64,000 bases of DNA from UBA10438 sp964432155 (lineage in GTDB: Bacteria > Bacteroidota > Ignavibacteria > Kapaibacteriales > Kapaibacteriaceae): NCBI GenBank assembly GCA_964432155.1, contig CAYSMF010000002.1:1-64000 (forward strand), read 5' to 3'. Of the stretch, positions 26,354-34,860 are shown piece by piece (position 1 is the stretch's first letter; each line of letters opens with the position of its first letter). The notes beneath the pieces were generated by a model. That model was not told where the DNA came from and searched no databases. It was given only the letters and a program-made list of their open reading frames with translations. Position numbers and translations under genes: made by a program.

Positions 26354-26802
26354 GATCCGCTCAACAGCTGCTTGGCAATCGACTGAATCATCGAGCCGTC
26401 TGCGCGCCCCTTGAGCGCCTTCGTAGCGGCACCCATGAGTTTGCCGAAATGCGTTGCGTCGGTGGTACCAAGTTCTGCAGCCAGTGCCTGCACAGCTGCG
26501 CGAACCTCGTCCTCACTCATCTGCTCCGGGAGAAACTCCTGGATGATGGCAAGCTCTGCTCGCTCGGCATTCGCCGTGTCAGTGCGACCGACGGCCTCGT
26601 ACTGCTCGATGGCGTCTTTCCGCTTCTTTGCAGCCGAGTTGAGGATTTTGAACTCGTCATCGGGCGTCATCGCACGTCCGCTGCCGCTCTTCTCGAATTC
26701 AAGGATGCCCGCACGCAGGGAGCGGAGCGTTTCGAGGCGAACCTTATCGCCAGCCTTCATGGCCGACTTGATTTGGTCGTTGATTACGTCGGAAAGGGAC
26801 AT
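26350..26802 (-). CDS. yqeY: GatB/YqeY domain protein
   Basis: The product has 150 residues, the standard length for stand-alone YqeY proteins. They share the tail domain of the GatB amidotransferase subunit and are thought to help tRNA-dependent amidation or RNA binding. It begins MSLSDVINDQIKSAMKAGDK and carries the LETLRSLRAGILEFEK and QEFLPEQMSEDEV segments of the family, with the final KLMGAATKALKGRADG. Upstream start codons are rejected because they precede the probable promoter. It overlaps mutS2 by four bases and is divergent from the HAD gene. Confidence 0.93.
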   Translation of the reverse strand: MSLSDVINDQIKSAMKAGDKVRLETLRSLRAGILEFEKSGSGRAMTPDDEFKILNSAAKKRKDAIEQYEAVGRTDTANAERAELAIIQEFLPEQMSEDEVRAAVQALAAELGTTDATHFGKLMGAATKALKGRADGSMIQSIAKQLLSGS

Positions 26803-26834
26803 GGGGTTATGGCTGTGTGGAGAAACTTGGACAG

Positions 26835-26842
26835 CAAAAATA
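26835..26842 (-). promoter_or_regulatory. -7 promoter element for yqeY-mutS2
   Basis: TATTTTTG on the minus strand matches TAnnTTTG, 32 bases upstream of the yqeY ATG, and shares the divergent spacer with the HAD gene promoter. No matching -33 box is clear. Confidence 0.4.
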
Positions 26843-26863
26843 CAGCGCCTACCGCCTTCCCCG

Positions 26864-26871
26864 TATCTTTG
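26864..26871 (+). promoter_or_regulatory. -7 promoter element for the HAD-def operon
   Basis: TATCTTTG matches TAnnTTTG and stands four bases before the ATG of the HAD hydrolase gene, again implying a leader of almost no length. Confidence 0.45.
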
Positions 26872-26875
26872 TTCC

Positions 26876-27547
26876 ATGATACAAGCCGTCGTATTTGACC
26901 TCGACAACACCTTGGTGGACTTCATGGCTATGAAGCGCCAGGCCGTGGACTCTGCCATTGCCGCCATGATGGATGCGGGACTCAACCTGACATATGATCA
27001 GGTGAAGAACCACATCGACAGCATCTACAAGGAATTGGGTATTGAATACCAACAGGTATTCGACCGACTTTTGATGGATGTGCTGGGTCACGTCGACCCG
27101 CGAATTATCTCGGCTGGCATCATTGCCTACCGCCGCGCGCGCGAAGCTGCTCTGAAGCCGTACCCACACGTTACAGCGACACTGATGCAGCTCAATCGCC
27201 GTGGCATCAAGCTTGGCATCCTGAGCGACGCGCCGACGCGAGAAGCATGGCTTCGCTTGTGCTTTATCAACTACCATCACTTCTTCGACGTGGTCGTCAC
27301 ATTCGACGATACCGGCGAACGAAAGCCGAGTCCACTCCCGTTCAAGACCGTCCTCTCTCGTCTGGATGTCGACCCAAAGCATGCGCTGATGGTTGGCGAT
27401 TGGGCAGAGCGCGACATGGTCGGTGCTCGCAACGTTGGTATGAAGACTGCATTTGCCAAGTACGGTGATTCGTTCGGCAACCAGGACGTGCGGGATGTCG
27501 ACTACATCCTTACCGACATCAAGGACCTGCTCGAGATCGTCGCATGA
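26876..27547 (+). CDS. HAD-superfamily hydrolase (subfamily IA)
   Basis: This 223-residue cytoplasmic phosphatase-like enzyme has all four HAD motifs: the nucleophile FDLDNTLVDF (Asp9 by count, with Asp11), motif II LSDAPTREAW, the Lys in GERKPSPLPF, and motif IV MVGDWAERDMVGARNVGM. A helical cap (about 20-90) with a repeated RRAREAALKPYP segment is present. The specific substrate cannot be told from sequence. The ATG giving MIQAVVFDLDN is fixed by motif I. It overlaps peptide deformylase by ATGA. Confidence 0.9.
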   Translation: MIQAVVFDLDNTLVDFMAMKRQAVDSAIAAMMDAGLNLTYDQVKNHIDSIYKELGIEYQQVFDRLLMDVLGHVDPRIISAGIIAYRRAREAALKPYPHVTATLMQLNRRGIKLGILSDAPTREAWLRLCFINYHHFFDVVVTFDDTGERKPSPLPFKTVLSRLDVDPKHALMVGDWAERDMVGARNVGMKTAFAKYGDSFGNQDVRDVDYILTDIKDLLEIVA

Positions 27548-28095
27548 TTCTGCCCGTCTACACCTACAACCACGCAGTCCTCAAGCAGAAGACGTCGCAG
27601 ATCGATGATATGTCGGACGAGCTCAACTCGCTCATCGACGACATGTTCGCTACGATGTATAACGCCAATGGAATCGGCCTTGCAGCAAACCAAGTTGGTA
27701 AGGGGCTCGCCCTCACCGTGATCGACACGCAAGAGTCTGATGATGATGAATCATCGTCATCATCGGAACCACTTGTGTTGATCAATCCCGTGATCGAAGC
27801 CTTCTCGGATGAGGAAGAAGAGTTCGAAGAGGGATGTCTGAGTCTTCCCGACCTGCGCGACGTGGTGATCCGTCCAACAGCTATTCAAGTGCGATACCTG
27901 GACCGTTTGATGAAGGAGCAGGTTCGTGAGTTCGATGGCATTCTCGCCCGCGTGATGCAGCATGAAATCGACCATCTTAACGGCATCTACTTCTACGAGC
28001 GACTCAGTCCGATCCGTCGCACACTAGCCAGCGGCAAGCTTAAGCGCATTGCCCGCGGCGATATTGAGCCGGACTATGAGATCTTTCGCGGCTGA
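27544..28095 (+). CDS. def: Peptide deformylase
   Basis: The enzyme removes the formyl group from nascent N-terminal methionine using a bound metal. The three motifs are GIGLAANQVG (43-52, with Asn where Pro is usual), EGCLSLP (96-102, metal ligand Cys98) and QHEIDHLNG (139-147, ligands His140 and His144). At 183 residues it is of normal length. Two acidic stretches are unusual: a Ser/Asp-rich loop at about residues 62-75, between the third strand and LVLINPVIE, and the run of Glu at 89-96 just before the metal Cys. It is coupled to the HAD gene. Confidence 0.96.
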   Translation: MILPVYTYNHAVLKQKTSQIDDMSDELNSLIDDMFATMYNANGIGLAANQVGKGLALTVIDTQESDDDESSSSSEPLVLINPVIEAFSDEEEEFEEGCLSLPDLRDVVIRPTAIQVRYLDRLMKEQVREFDGILARVMQHEIDHLNGIYFYERLSPIRRTLASGKLKRIARGDIEPDYEIFRG

Positions 28096-28143
28096 GCAGC
28101 CTCGGCCATCCCAACAACCGACACATTCATTCCCCCTCGATCC

Positions 28144-29616
28144 ATGAAGAACTACATCAATGGTACCTGGTCCGACTCAACAACGGGTCGCACATTCGCA
28201 AATCTGAACCCTGCCGATAGCACAGACGTGATCGGCATGTTCCCGCTCTCGAGCGCTGATGACGTTGCAGCAGCTGTCGCAGCAGCGTCGGCAGCCTTCC
28301 GCGCATGGCGATTGATGCCCGCACCAAAGCGCGGAGACATCCTGCGCAAGGCCGGTGATATCTTCACACGTCGCAAGGATGAACTCGCCGCGATCATGAC
28401 GCGGGAGATGGGCAAGACGCTCCAAGAGACAAAGGGTGATATTCAGGAAGCTATCGACACTGCGTACTACGCAGCAACGGAGACGCGTCGTCTGTTCGGA
28501 TACACCGCTCCATCGGAAATGGACAACAAGATGAACATGTCCTTCCGTATGCCGATTGGTGTGTGTGGTATCATCACAGCATGGAACTTCCCTATTGCTG
28601 TGCCATCATGGAAGATTCTTCCAGCACTTGCAGCTGGCAACACAGTTGTCTTCAAGCCAAGCGATGATTCACCGCATAGCGCAAACATCTTCGCCGAGAT
28701 TCTCGAAGAGGCTGGTTTGCCGACAGGCGTATTCAACGTTGTGCATGGTCAGGCAGAGGCCGGCTCTGCACTCGTCGAGCATCCAGATGTGAAGGTTATC
28801 GGATTCACAGGATCAACAGCAACGGGCAATGCAATCGCTGCACGTTGCGGAGCGCTCAACAAGAAGGTGTCGCTCGAAATGGGTGGCAAGAATGCCCAGA
28901 TCGTGATGCCGGATGCCGACATGGATCTCGCGCTCACAGGTGTGCTGTGGGGTGCGTTTGGAACAACCGGACAGCGCTGCACGGCCACAAGCCGGTTGAT
29001 CCTGCACAAGGACATTCACGATACGTTCGTGGAAGAACTCAAGCGCCAAGCATCGAACATCGTCCTTGGCAACGGATTGACGAATGCAGCGGCACAAGTC
29101 GGACCGGTCATCAACCAACGTCAGCTCGACAAGGTTCTTTCGTACATCGAGATTGGTAAGACCGAAGCAACATGCGTACTCGGCGGCGAGCGCGATATGA
29201 CGGGCGACAACTCGAAGGGTAACTTCGTCAAGCCAACGATCTTCATTGATGTCGAGCGCACAGACCGCATCTTCCAAGAAGAGATCTTCGGTCCAGTACT
29301 GAGCGTCGTTCGTGCCGATTCCTTCGAGCATGCCCTCGAACTCGCGAATGATTCAGCATACGGTCTCTCGTCAAGCATCTACACACGTGATGTCAACGCT
29401 GCATTTACGGCGATCCGCGACATCGAAGCGGGCATCACCTACATCAACGCTCCAACGATTGGTGCAGAAGCGCACATGCCATTCGGTGGTGTCAAGGGTA
29501 CAGGTAATGGACACCGCGAAGGGGGCTGGACAGTATTTGACATTTTCACAGAGTGGAAGACCGTCTACGTCGACTTCAGCGGCAAGCTGCAGCGCGCACA
29601 GATCGACAACTACTGA
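28144..29616 (+). CDS. NAD(P)-dependent aldehyde dehydrogenase
   Basis: This ALDH-superfamily enzyme oxidises an aldehyde to its acid. The 490 residues hold the oxyanion Asn148 in TAWNFPIAVP, the cofactor Lys171 in FKPSDDSP, the NAD loop FTGSTATG (221-228), the general base Glu245 in LEMGGKN and the catalytic Cys279 in GQRCTATSR. The sequence leans towards the ALDH7-like or aminoadipic-semialdehyde group, but the substrate cannot be assigned. It follows def by 48 bases, and its 3' end faces the small DMT gene with only eight bases between. Confidence 0.93.
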   Translation: MKNYINGTWSDSTTGRTFANLNPADSTDVIGMFPLSSADDVAAAVAAASAAFRAWRLMPAPKRGDILRKAGDIFTRRKDELAAIMTREMGKTLQETKGDIQEAIDTAYYAATETRRLFGYTAPSEMDNKMNMSFRMPIGVCGIITAWNFPIAVPSWKILPALAAGNTVVFKPSDDSPHSANIFAEILEEAGLPTGVFNVVHGQAEAGSALVEHPDVKVIGFTGSTATGNAIAARCGALNKKVSLEMGGKNAQIVMPDADMDLALTGVLWGAFGTTGQRCTATSRLILHKDIHDTFVEELKRQASNIVLGNGLTNAAAQVGPVINQRQLDKVLSYIEIGKTEATCVLGGERDMTGDNSKGNFVKPTIFIDVERTDRIFQEEIFGPVLSVVRADSFEHALELANDSAYGLSSSIYTRDVNAAFTAIRDIEAGITYINAPTIGAEAHMPFGGVKGTGNGHREGGWTVFDIFTEWKTVYVDFSGKLQRAQIDNY

Positions 29617-29624
29617 GCGTAGGA

Positions 29625-29984
29625 TCAGATCGTTCGTTTCGATGCAATCACCGCAACGCCAGCGATGATGAGCACCATGCCGATCACCGTACGGATGCTA
29701 ACAGCTTCCGTCTGGATGATCATTGAGAGGCATATGGTGCATACAAACGTGCATGCTGTGCTGATCGGGATGAAGGTCGACCACGAAGCAAACGACAGGA
29801 TGATCGAGAGCACGACAAACGATGCCGCAAGTGCAGCGACGCCTGCGAGTGCCCACAATGACAGAAATGCGGTGCTCAGTGCGCGCACTTCAAGGGGCAC
29901 ACCGTGAAGCGCGTGTGTAAGGAGCGCCATGCCACCGACGGCCAGTGCAGACTGCAACACCGTCCATGCGAGCAACTGCATCAT
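29625..29984 (-). CDS. Small DMT/EamA-like four-helix membrane protein
   Basis: The 119-residue product has four predicted membrane helices (about 5-25, 33-55, 60-85 and 95-115), the size of one half of a drug/metabolite transporter. The final helix ends TVIGMVLIIAGVAVIASKRT, a common DMT ending. It probably forms dimers, like SMR or paired half-size EamA proteins, and moves a small molecule across the inner membrane; the substrate is unknown. It overlaps the preceding coiled-coil gene by ATGA, so it belongs to the rsmG-DUF4159-DUF4175 operon. Confidence 0.75.
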   Translation of the reverse strand: MMQLLAWTVLQSALAVGGMALLTHALHGVPLEVRALSTAFLSLWALAGVAALAASFVVLSIILSFASWSTFIPISTACTFVCTICLSMIIQTEAVSIRTVIGMVLIIAGVAVIASKRTI

Positions 29985-32900
29985 CGCGGATTCCCTTGTC
30001 GTTGTTGACGCTGAAGAACCTCGTAGTACTGTCGAATCAGGTTCTCGTAGTCCTTCGTGTAGGACTGACGGAGTTGATCCATCGCACTGCGTGATGACTT
30101 ACGCTGGAGCTCTTGAAGATCGAGTGCCTTTGGACTTTGTCGCATGACGTCCTGACCGGAGGTAGACTCGCGGCTCTTTTCGTAATCACGATCGTTCATC
30201 GAACGCGATGCATCGAGCAATCGTGAGAGAATACGCTCCTGGCGTAGTCGCGTCTCGGGTGTGATCGAACTTGATTGCATGTCACTCATGACTTCCTGCA
30301 TGTCCTTGGCGATCTGCGACAAATCACCGAGTTCCTTCTTCGATCCGGAGGCTGTGCGTCGCTCTTGCTCAAGCTCTTGGAGTGCCTTCATGGCACGCCC
30401 TTGCTGACCTGCCAGGCGCCCGAGCTCTGCACGCTGCCGCTCGTCCATCTGCTGTCCACCCTGACCGAGGCGTTGCATACCCTCGTTGATTCCTTGCTGG
30501 TCTTCAGCCAACTGCTGTAAGCGTTGGAACGGACTCTGTCCGCGGCCCTGCCCTTGCCCCGGCTTCTGTCCCGAACCGCCCTCACCCTGACCCTCACCCT
30601 GCATCATTGAGTTAAGCGCCTGACTCATCTTCGAGGCTGCACCATTCATCGAGCTCATTGCGCCCGACTGTTGCTGCATTGCCTGCTGACCGTTGCGCTC
30701 CGAGAGCGCCTGCATCGCATCTTTCATGCCCTGCAAGGCGTCCCCAAGCTCCTGTGCCATCTCTGGCGACACACTCGTCGACTTTTGTCCGAGCTGCATC
30801 ATGTTGTTGGCGATGTTCTGCATCGACTCGGTGAGCTTCTGCTGTTGTTGCGCCATTTGCGAGAACTGCGATGAGTTCGGATCCATGTTCTTCATGCGAT
30901 CACGCAATGCTTCCTGCTGCTTCGAAAGATCAACAAGGTCGTTAATCCCCTTTTGCATTTGACGCATTGCTTCCTTCTGACTGTTACGGCGCATTTCGCG
31001 CTTCATCTGCTTCATCTGCTGTGCAAACCGTTGAAGGTTCTGCGAAGCCTGCTGCTGCTGACGTGATGCTTGGTCTTGGTCGCCCTTTTCAAGATTGTCA
31101 CTGGCCTGATCCATCTGATTCTTCGTCCCTTGCGGGTCGAGATCTTTTTGTGCCTGGTCCATCTTGTCTTGTGGCATGTCCTGACCAATCTCCTTCATGA
31201 GATTTTGCAGATCCTTCGCCTCTTGCGCCAGACGCTCAAGATCCTCCTGCAGACGTCGCTGTTCTTCAGCAAGCTTCTTCCGGTCCTCAGCATTCATGGA
31301 GTTGGCGTTCTCTGTGCGCTGACGCAGTTCATCCTGCTTGCGAGCGAGTTCCTCGGCACGACGCTGAAGCTCGTCCGTTTTCTGCTCCGCTTGCATTCGC
31401 TTGAGAAGATTGAGCTGCCTGTCCAAGTTCTTACGAAACTCTTCTTCGTTGAACTTAAAGTCCTTCATCATCTTCTGGAGCTCCTCAGGGTTGAGCTGCT
31501 CCATGGCCTTCTTCATCTGCTCCTGCATCCGCTGAAGCTCTGGAGATTTCACCTCGCGCATCAGCTTTTGCAGCTCCATATACTTCTGCAGTGTTTCCTG
31601 CGAGATCGCTTTGTTCTGCTGCAGCTTCTCGGTCATCTGCTCCATAGTCTCAGCAACCTTGTCCATGCGCTTCTGCAACTGCTCCTGACGCTGCAAGAGT
31701 TCTTCGGCTTTCTTCTTATCAGACCAGGATACATCCTGCTTCTGCTGCGATTGCTGACGCTGCAGTTCGCGTTGCAGCTGTTCGGCTTCCTTGCGAACAT
31801 CTTCGGCTTCTTTCGCAAGGTTCTTCAACTCGCGCTGCATCTCTGTCTGTGTTTTGTCTGCTTGCGCGAACACCTCATCGAGCGATGGCATGCGCACGGT
31901 CACCGATCGTGTCCGTGACGTTTTTGGTCCGCGCACCGCATCGTTATCCGCAACCTCGAGGTACATCTCATAGGTGTCCTCAGGCGTTACATCGATCTTC
32001 GTCAAGTTCCAGATGTACGGTACGTCGCGAATGGTGCCATCACCAAGCAGCGGAATGTCAATTGCTCGGAAGTTCTTCTCTGGCTGTGCGTACCGTGATG
32101 ATTGCAAACGGTAGAAGAGACGCAGACGGGTGAATCCGTAGTCATCCGTGATTGATGCAACAACAGAGACCGTTGCTTGCTGCGTGAGCTCAACGTCCTG
32201 CGTTGGCTGTACAAGCGTGATCGTCGGGAAGGCATCCGTTAACGCTACAATGCGATACGTCGGTGGATCCTGATTCCGAGTTCCATCACCATCGACGAGC
32301 TCAATGGTATAGCTACCCTGCGTGCTCACTGCAAAGCGACCCCGCGCAGCACTGCCTTCAACCGTCATTGGAATTCGCGTTGTGTCGGATGCGGTGCTAT
32401 CACCGTCACGGGTGAGCAGAATTGTCGCCGTACGCAGATCCTTGTTTGACTGGATTGCGAGGTCTACCACCGACCCCGCAAGTGCTGTTACATCAGCTTC
32501 TTGTTCTGTGAGCTCTGTCGACGCCATGCGTGTATACAGAGGCGGTGTTACACGTCCACGCAACGTGCGCACGAGTGGACGGTCGAGGACGGTAATGATG
32601 GCGGTATCCGTGCGAACGCCTGCTTCGAGCCATGCACCTTCTGCGTACACTTCAACCGATCGTGTGATACCTGGAATCGTGTACACGTAGCTCGAGCCAG
32701 TATCCCGCTTTATGGTCCAAGGCTGGAATCGATCTGATCCCTCCTCTCGCACGTGGATCGTTACCTCATCGGGTGGCACACCTGTTGCGCGAATGTGCAT
32801 GCGCACCGCTGCACCCCGCATGACGGTGTCGCGCTGTGGAGTGATCGACAGTGTGTAGGGTGCCGGCGCCAGGAAGGATGTATCGTACGAAGCGATACGA

Positions 32901-33457
32901 TGCCACGCGTTACCAAACGGAACAGGTACAAGGTTTACTATCAACAACACGGAGGCAATCGAAATCCATCCGAGCACAAGCGCACGGCGTGGCTGTTCGC
33001 GATCGACGATCACTGAAAAATCGAGTGGATTGGCCACAGCAGCAACACGCGAAAATGCCGCCTGTGTCAACTCCGATCCGTCTGCTGATGCGGCTGTTAA
33101 CTGCAGAACGTTACAGAGCATGTCACCCAGCTCTGGATACGCATGGCCAACACGCAGCGCAGTATCGGCGGGTGCCTCTTGAGCGCCAAATCCAACACGA
33201 CGTAGAACGTGTGGTACAACCCAATACGCGACGGATCCAGCGATGCCAAGCATCGTGAACAACCACATCGCAAAACGTACCTGCATCGAGGCATGGACGA
33301 GGGCCTCAATGCACACAACCAGGAGTACGATTGCAGATGATGCCATCGCCGCAGTACCTACGCCACGCAACGCACTCCACACGTGCTCCGCGTTGCGCAC
33401 GCTGCGCAAGCGTGCAACGAGTTGCTCGCGAGTTGGATGGTTATTGGCGGAGTGCAT
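29981..33457 (-). CDS. DUF4175-like inner-membrane protein with very long Gln/Glu/Met-rich coiled coil
   Basis: This 1158-residue protein resembles the DUF4175 family. Two N-terminal membrane helices (about 36-80) and a third near 160-180 are followed by a beta-rich extracytoplasmic region (about 200-520; for example PAPYTLSITPQRDTVMRGAA). A coiled coil of about 600 residues follows, dominated by Gln, Glu, Lys, Arg and Met, with a Gly-Gln-rich hinge near 970-1000. No enzyme motif is seen. It may span the periplasm as a scaffold. The ATG giving MHSANNHP is chosen; an upstream TTG would lengthen the overlap with the DUF4159 gene. Its low-complexity composition makes homology searches unreliable. 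Confidence 0.8.
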   Translation of the reverse strand: MHSANNHPTREQLVARLRSVRNAEHVWSALRGVGTAAMASSAIVLLVVCIEALVHASMQVRFAMWLFTMLGIAGSVAYWVVPHVLRRVGFGAQEAPADTALRVGHAYPELGDMLCNVLQLTAASADGSELTQAAFSRVAAVANPLDFSVIVDREQPRRALVLGWISIASVLLIVNLVPVPFGNAWHRIASYDTSFLAPAPYTLSITPQRDTVMRGAAVRMHIRATGVPPDEVTIHVREEGSDRFQPWTIKRDTGSSYVYTIPGITRSVEVYAEGAWLEAGVRTDTAIITVLDRPLVRTLRGRVTPPLYTRMASTELTEQEADVTALAGSVVDLAIQSNKDLRTATILLTRDGDSTASDTTRIPMTVEGSAARGRFAVSTQGSYTIELVDGDGTRNQDPPTYRIVALTDAFPTITLVQPTQDVELTQQATVSVVASITDDYGFTRLRLFYRLQSSRYAQPEKNFRAIDIPLLGDGTIRDVPYIWNLTKIDVTPEDTYEMYLEVADNDAVRGPKTSRTRSVTVRMPSLDEVFAQADKTQTEMQRELKNLAKEAEDVRKEAEQLQRELQRQQSQQKQDVSWSDKKKAEELLQRQEQLQKRMDKVAETMEQMTEKLQQNKAISQETLQKYMELQKLMREVKSPELQRMQEQMKKAMEQLNPEELQKMMKDFKFNEEEFRKNLDRQLNLLKRMQAEQKTDELQRRAEELARKQDELRQRTENANSMNAEDRKKLAEEQRRLQEDLERLAQEAKDLQNLMKEIGQDMPQDKMDQAQKDLDPQGTKNQMDQASDNLEKGDQDQASRQQQQASQNLQRFAQQMKQMKREMRRNSQKEAMRQMQKGINDLVDLSKQQEALRDRMKNMDPNSSQFSQMAQQQQKLTESMQNIANNMMQLGQKSTSVSPEMAQELGDALQGMKDAMQALSERNGQQAMQQQSGAMSSMNGAASKMSQALNSMMQGEGQGEGGSGQKPGQGQGRGQSPFQRLQQLAEDQQGINEGMQRLGQGGQQMDERQRAELGRLAGQQGRAMKALQELEQERRTASGSKKELGDLSQIAKDMQEVMSDMQSSSITPETRLRQERILSRLLDASRSMNDRDYEKSRESTSGQDVMRQSPKALDLQELQRKSSRSAMDQLRQSYTKDYENLIRQYYEVLQRQQRQGNPR

Positions 33458-34163
33458 AGACAATGATGTTCGTTCCAATCTTCAATGCGGCTTCGCGTTT
33501 TTCAGGCGGGTCGTGGTGGACCTCGGGATCAGCCCAGCCATCACTTGGATTCGTCTCAATCGTATAGAACACGCAGAGTCGTGTGCCGACAAACAATCCG
33601 AATCCCTGTGGCGGCTTTGCGTCGTGTTCATGAATCTTCGGCAGACCATTCGGGAAATCAAAGTGTGCGTGATAGAGCGGGTGCGTGAACGGTAGTTCGC
33701 GAAGTTCTTGCTCTGGAAACACACGTTTGAGTTCCTTGCGAATGGATGCATCCATCCCGTAATCATCGTCAATGTAGAGGAACCCACCGTTCTCGAGGTA
33801 GGCGCGCAAGTTTCGCACCTCCGACTCGGTAAAGTTCACCGTGCCGTGTCCGGTCATAAACAGCACCGGATAGAGAAACACGTTATCAGTCGAGAGATCA
33901 ACGTACTCGTATACCGGATCAACATTTATGGACGTGTGCGTTCGCACGTATCGCAAGAGATTGATTTCGGCGCTCGGGTCGTTATACCAATCTCCCCCAC
34001 CTGAATATTTCACGCGTGCCAACTTGATTGCCGACTGATTCTGTGGAGGCGGTGGAGTTGCTGGCTGTGATCGCACAGGCATACGCACCTGTGCCACCGC
34101 AGCATCGACGTGCAGCAGGAACACAGATAGACAGGCGATAATCGTTACGACGACAAACGACAC
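33441..34163 (-). CDS. Exported DUF4159 domain protein
   Basis: The product is 240 residues, with a signal peptide (hydrophobic 3-18, AAVAQ) and a Pro-rich linker. The DUF4159 domain spans about 50-235, with KYSGGGDWYNDPSAEINLLR, YPVLFMTGHGTVNFTESEV, and an Asp-rich LYIDDDYGMDASIRKEL. These proteins look like degraded glutamine-amidotransferase-type folds, often found next to MoxR/DUF58/DUF4175 genes. Function is unknown. The start is GTG, within the 3' end of rsmG. Its pairing with the DUF4175-like gene matches the family's usual company, but no MoxR or BatA gene is present here. Confidence 0.85.
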   Translation of the reverse strand: MSFVVVTIIACLSVFLLHVDAAVAQVRMPVRSQPATPPPPQNQSAIKLARVKYSGGGDWYNDPSAEINLLRYVRTHTSINVDPVYEYVDLSTDNVFLYPVLFMTGHGTVNFTESEVRNLRAYLENGGFLYIDDDYGMDASIRKELKRVFPEQELRELPFTHPLYHAHFDFPNGLPKIHEHDAKPPQGFGLFVGTRLCVFYTIETNPSDGWADPEVHHDPPEKREAALKIGTNIIVYALRQ

Positions 34164-34807
34164 ACAACGACCTTCTTTTGATCTTCACGGAACCACGGTA
34201 CACCGAACACATCCAGATCGTGCACTTCGACGATTAAGCCCGGATGTTCAGCGCGAGCCTCAGCGATTTCCTCCGACAGGTCGCCCCCTTTCAGGAACGC
34301 GCAAACTGTTGACGGTTTCATTAAGGGGCGAACCCACGTAATGAGAAGCGCTGTTTTGGCAACCGCACGAGAGATGATAACGTCGAAGCCGTTCCGATAG
34401 TGCGGATCGTTAACGAGGTCTTCCACGCGAGCGCAGATGGCTGAGACATCCTTGAGGTCGGTATGCTGCGCGAACATGCTCGTCATCGAGACCTTTTTCT
34501 TGATCGAATCGACCATCAAGAGCTTGATGTCGGGCCGCGCAATTTTAACGGGGATGCCGGGCAGGCCCCCTCCGGTACCAACATCCAGCACGCGAGCCTT
34601 TTGTGGGATCGTGACGTACTTCAGCAACATCAGTGAATGCAGGATGTGGCGGTCCCAGATGTTGTCTTCGTCCTTGCGCGATATCATGTTCACGCGCTGA
34701 TTCCAGTACTTGAGTTCGTCGTGGTAGCGCTCGAGAGCATCAACTTGCTCTTTATCGAGCATCACGCCGTTGGCACCGCAGGTTGTCCAGATATCAACAG
34801 GCGTCAT
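34145..34807 (-). CDS. rsmG: 16S rRNA (guanine527-N7)-methyltransferase RsmG
   Basis: RsmG methylates G527 of 16S rRNA with S-adenosylmethionine. The 220 residues show YHDELKYWNQRVNMISRKD (about 28-46), then DRHILHSL, the SAM-binding motif VLDVGTGGGLPGIPVKIA (73-90) and the conserved DVIISRAVA segment. Length and order are standard. It heads the envelope operon (DUF4159, DUF4175-like, DMT) with overlapping junctions and is divergent from the GT2 gene. Confidence 0.96.
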   Translation of the reverse strand: MTPVDIWTTCGANGVMLDKEQVDALERYHDELKYWNQRVNMISRKDEDNIWDRHILHSLMLLKYVTIPQKARVLDVGTGGGLPGIPVKIARPDIKLLMVDSIKKKVSMTSMFAQHTDLKDVSAICARVEDLVNDPHYRNGFDVIISRAVAKTALLITWVRPLMKPSTVCAFLKGGDLSEEIAEARAEHPGLIVEVHDLDVFGVPWFREDQKKVVVCRLSS

Positions 34808-34860
34808 TGCTGGCCCCCTGACACGACCAATGGCGAGTGTTGTGCGTAGTTTCGTCCCCC

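Noticed and set aside
29981..31900. Apparent repetitive DNA in the coiled-coil gene
   Set aside because: The repetition is amino-acid low complexity with varied codons, not a tandem DNA repeat or mobile element.
31070..31918. A Leu-rich 282-residue open frame that looks like a membrane protein
   Set aside because: It is the complement of the Gln/Glu-rich coiled coil (CAG/GAG codons read as Leu on the other strand).
32501..33258. Several overlapping plus-strand frames opposite the DUF4175-like gene
   Set aside because: All lack motifs and lie opposite a continuous coding frame with membrane helices and a conserved beta region.
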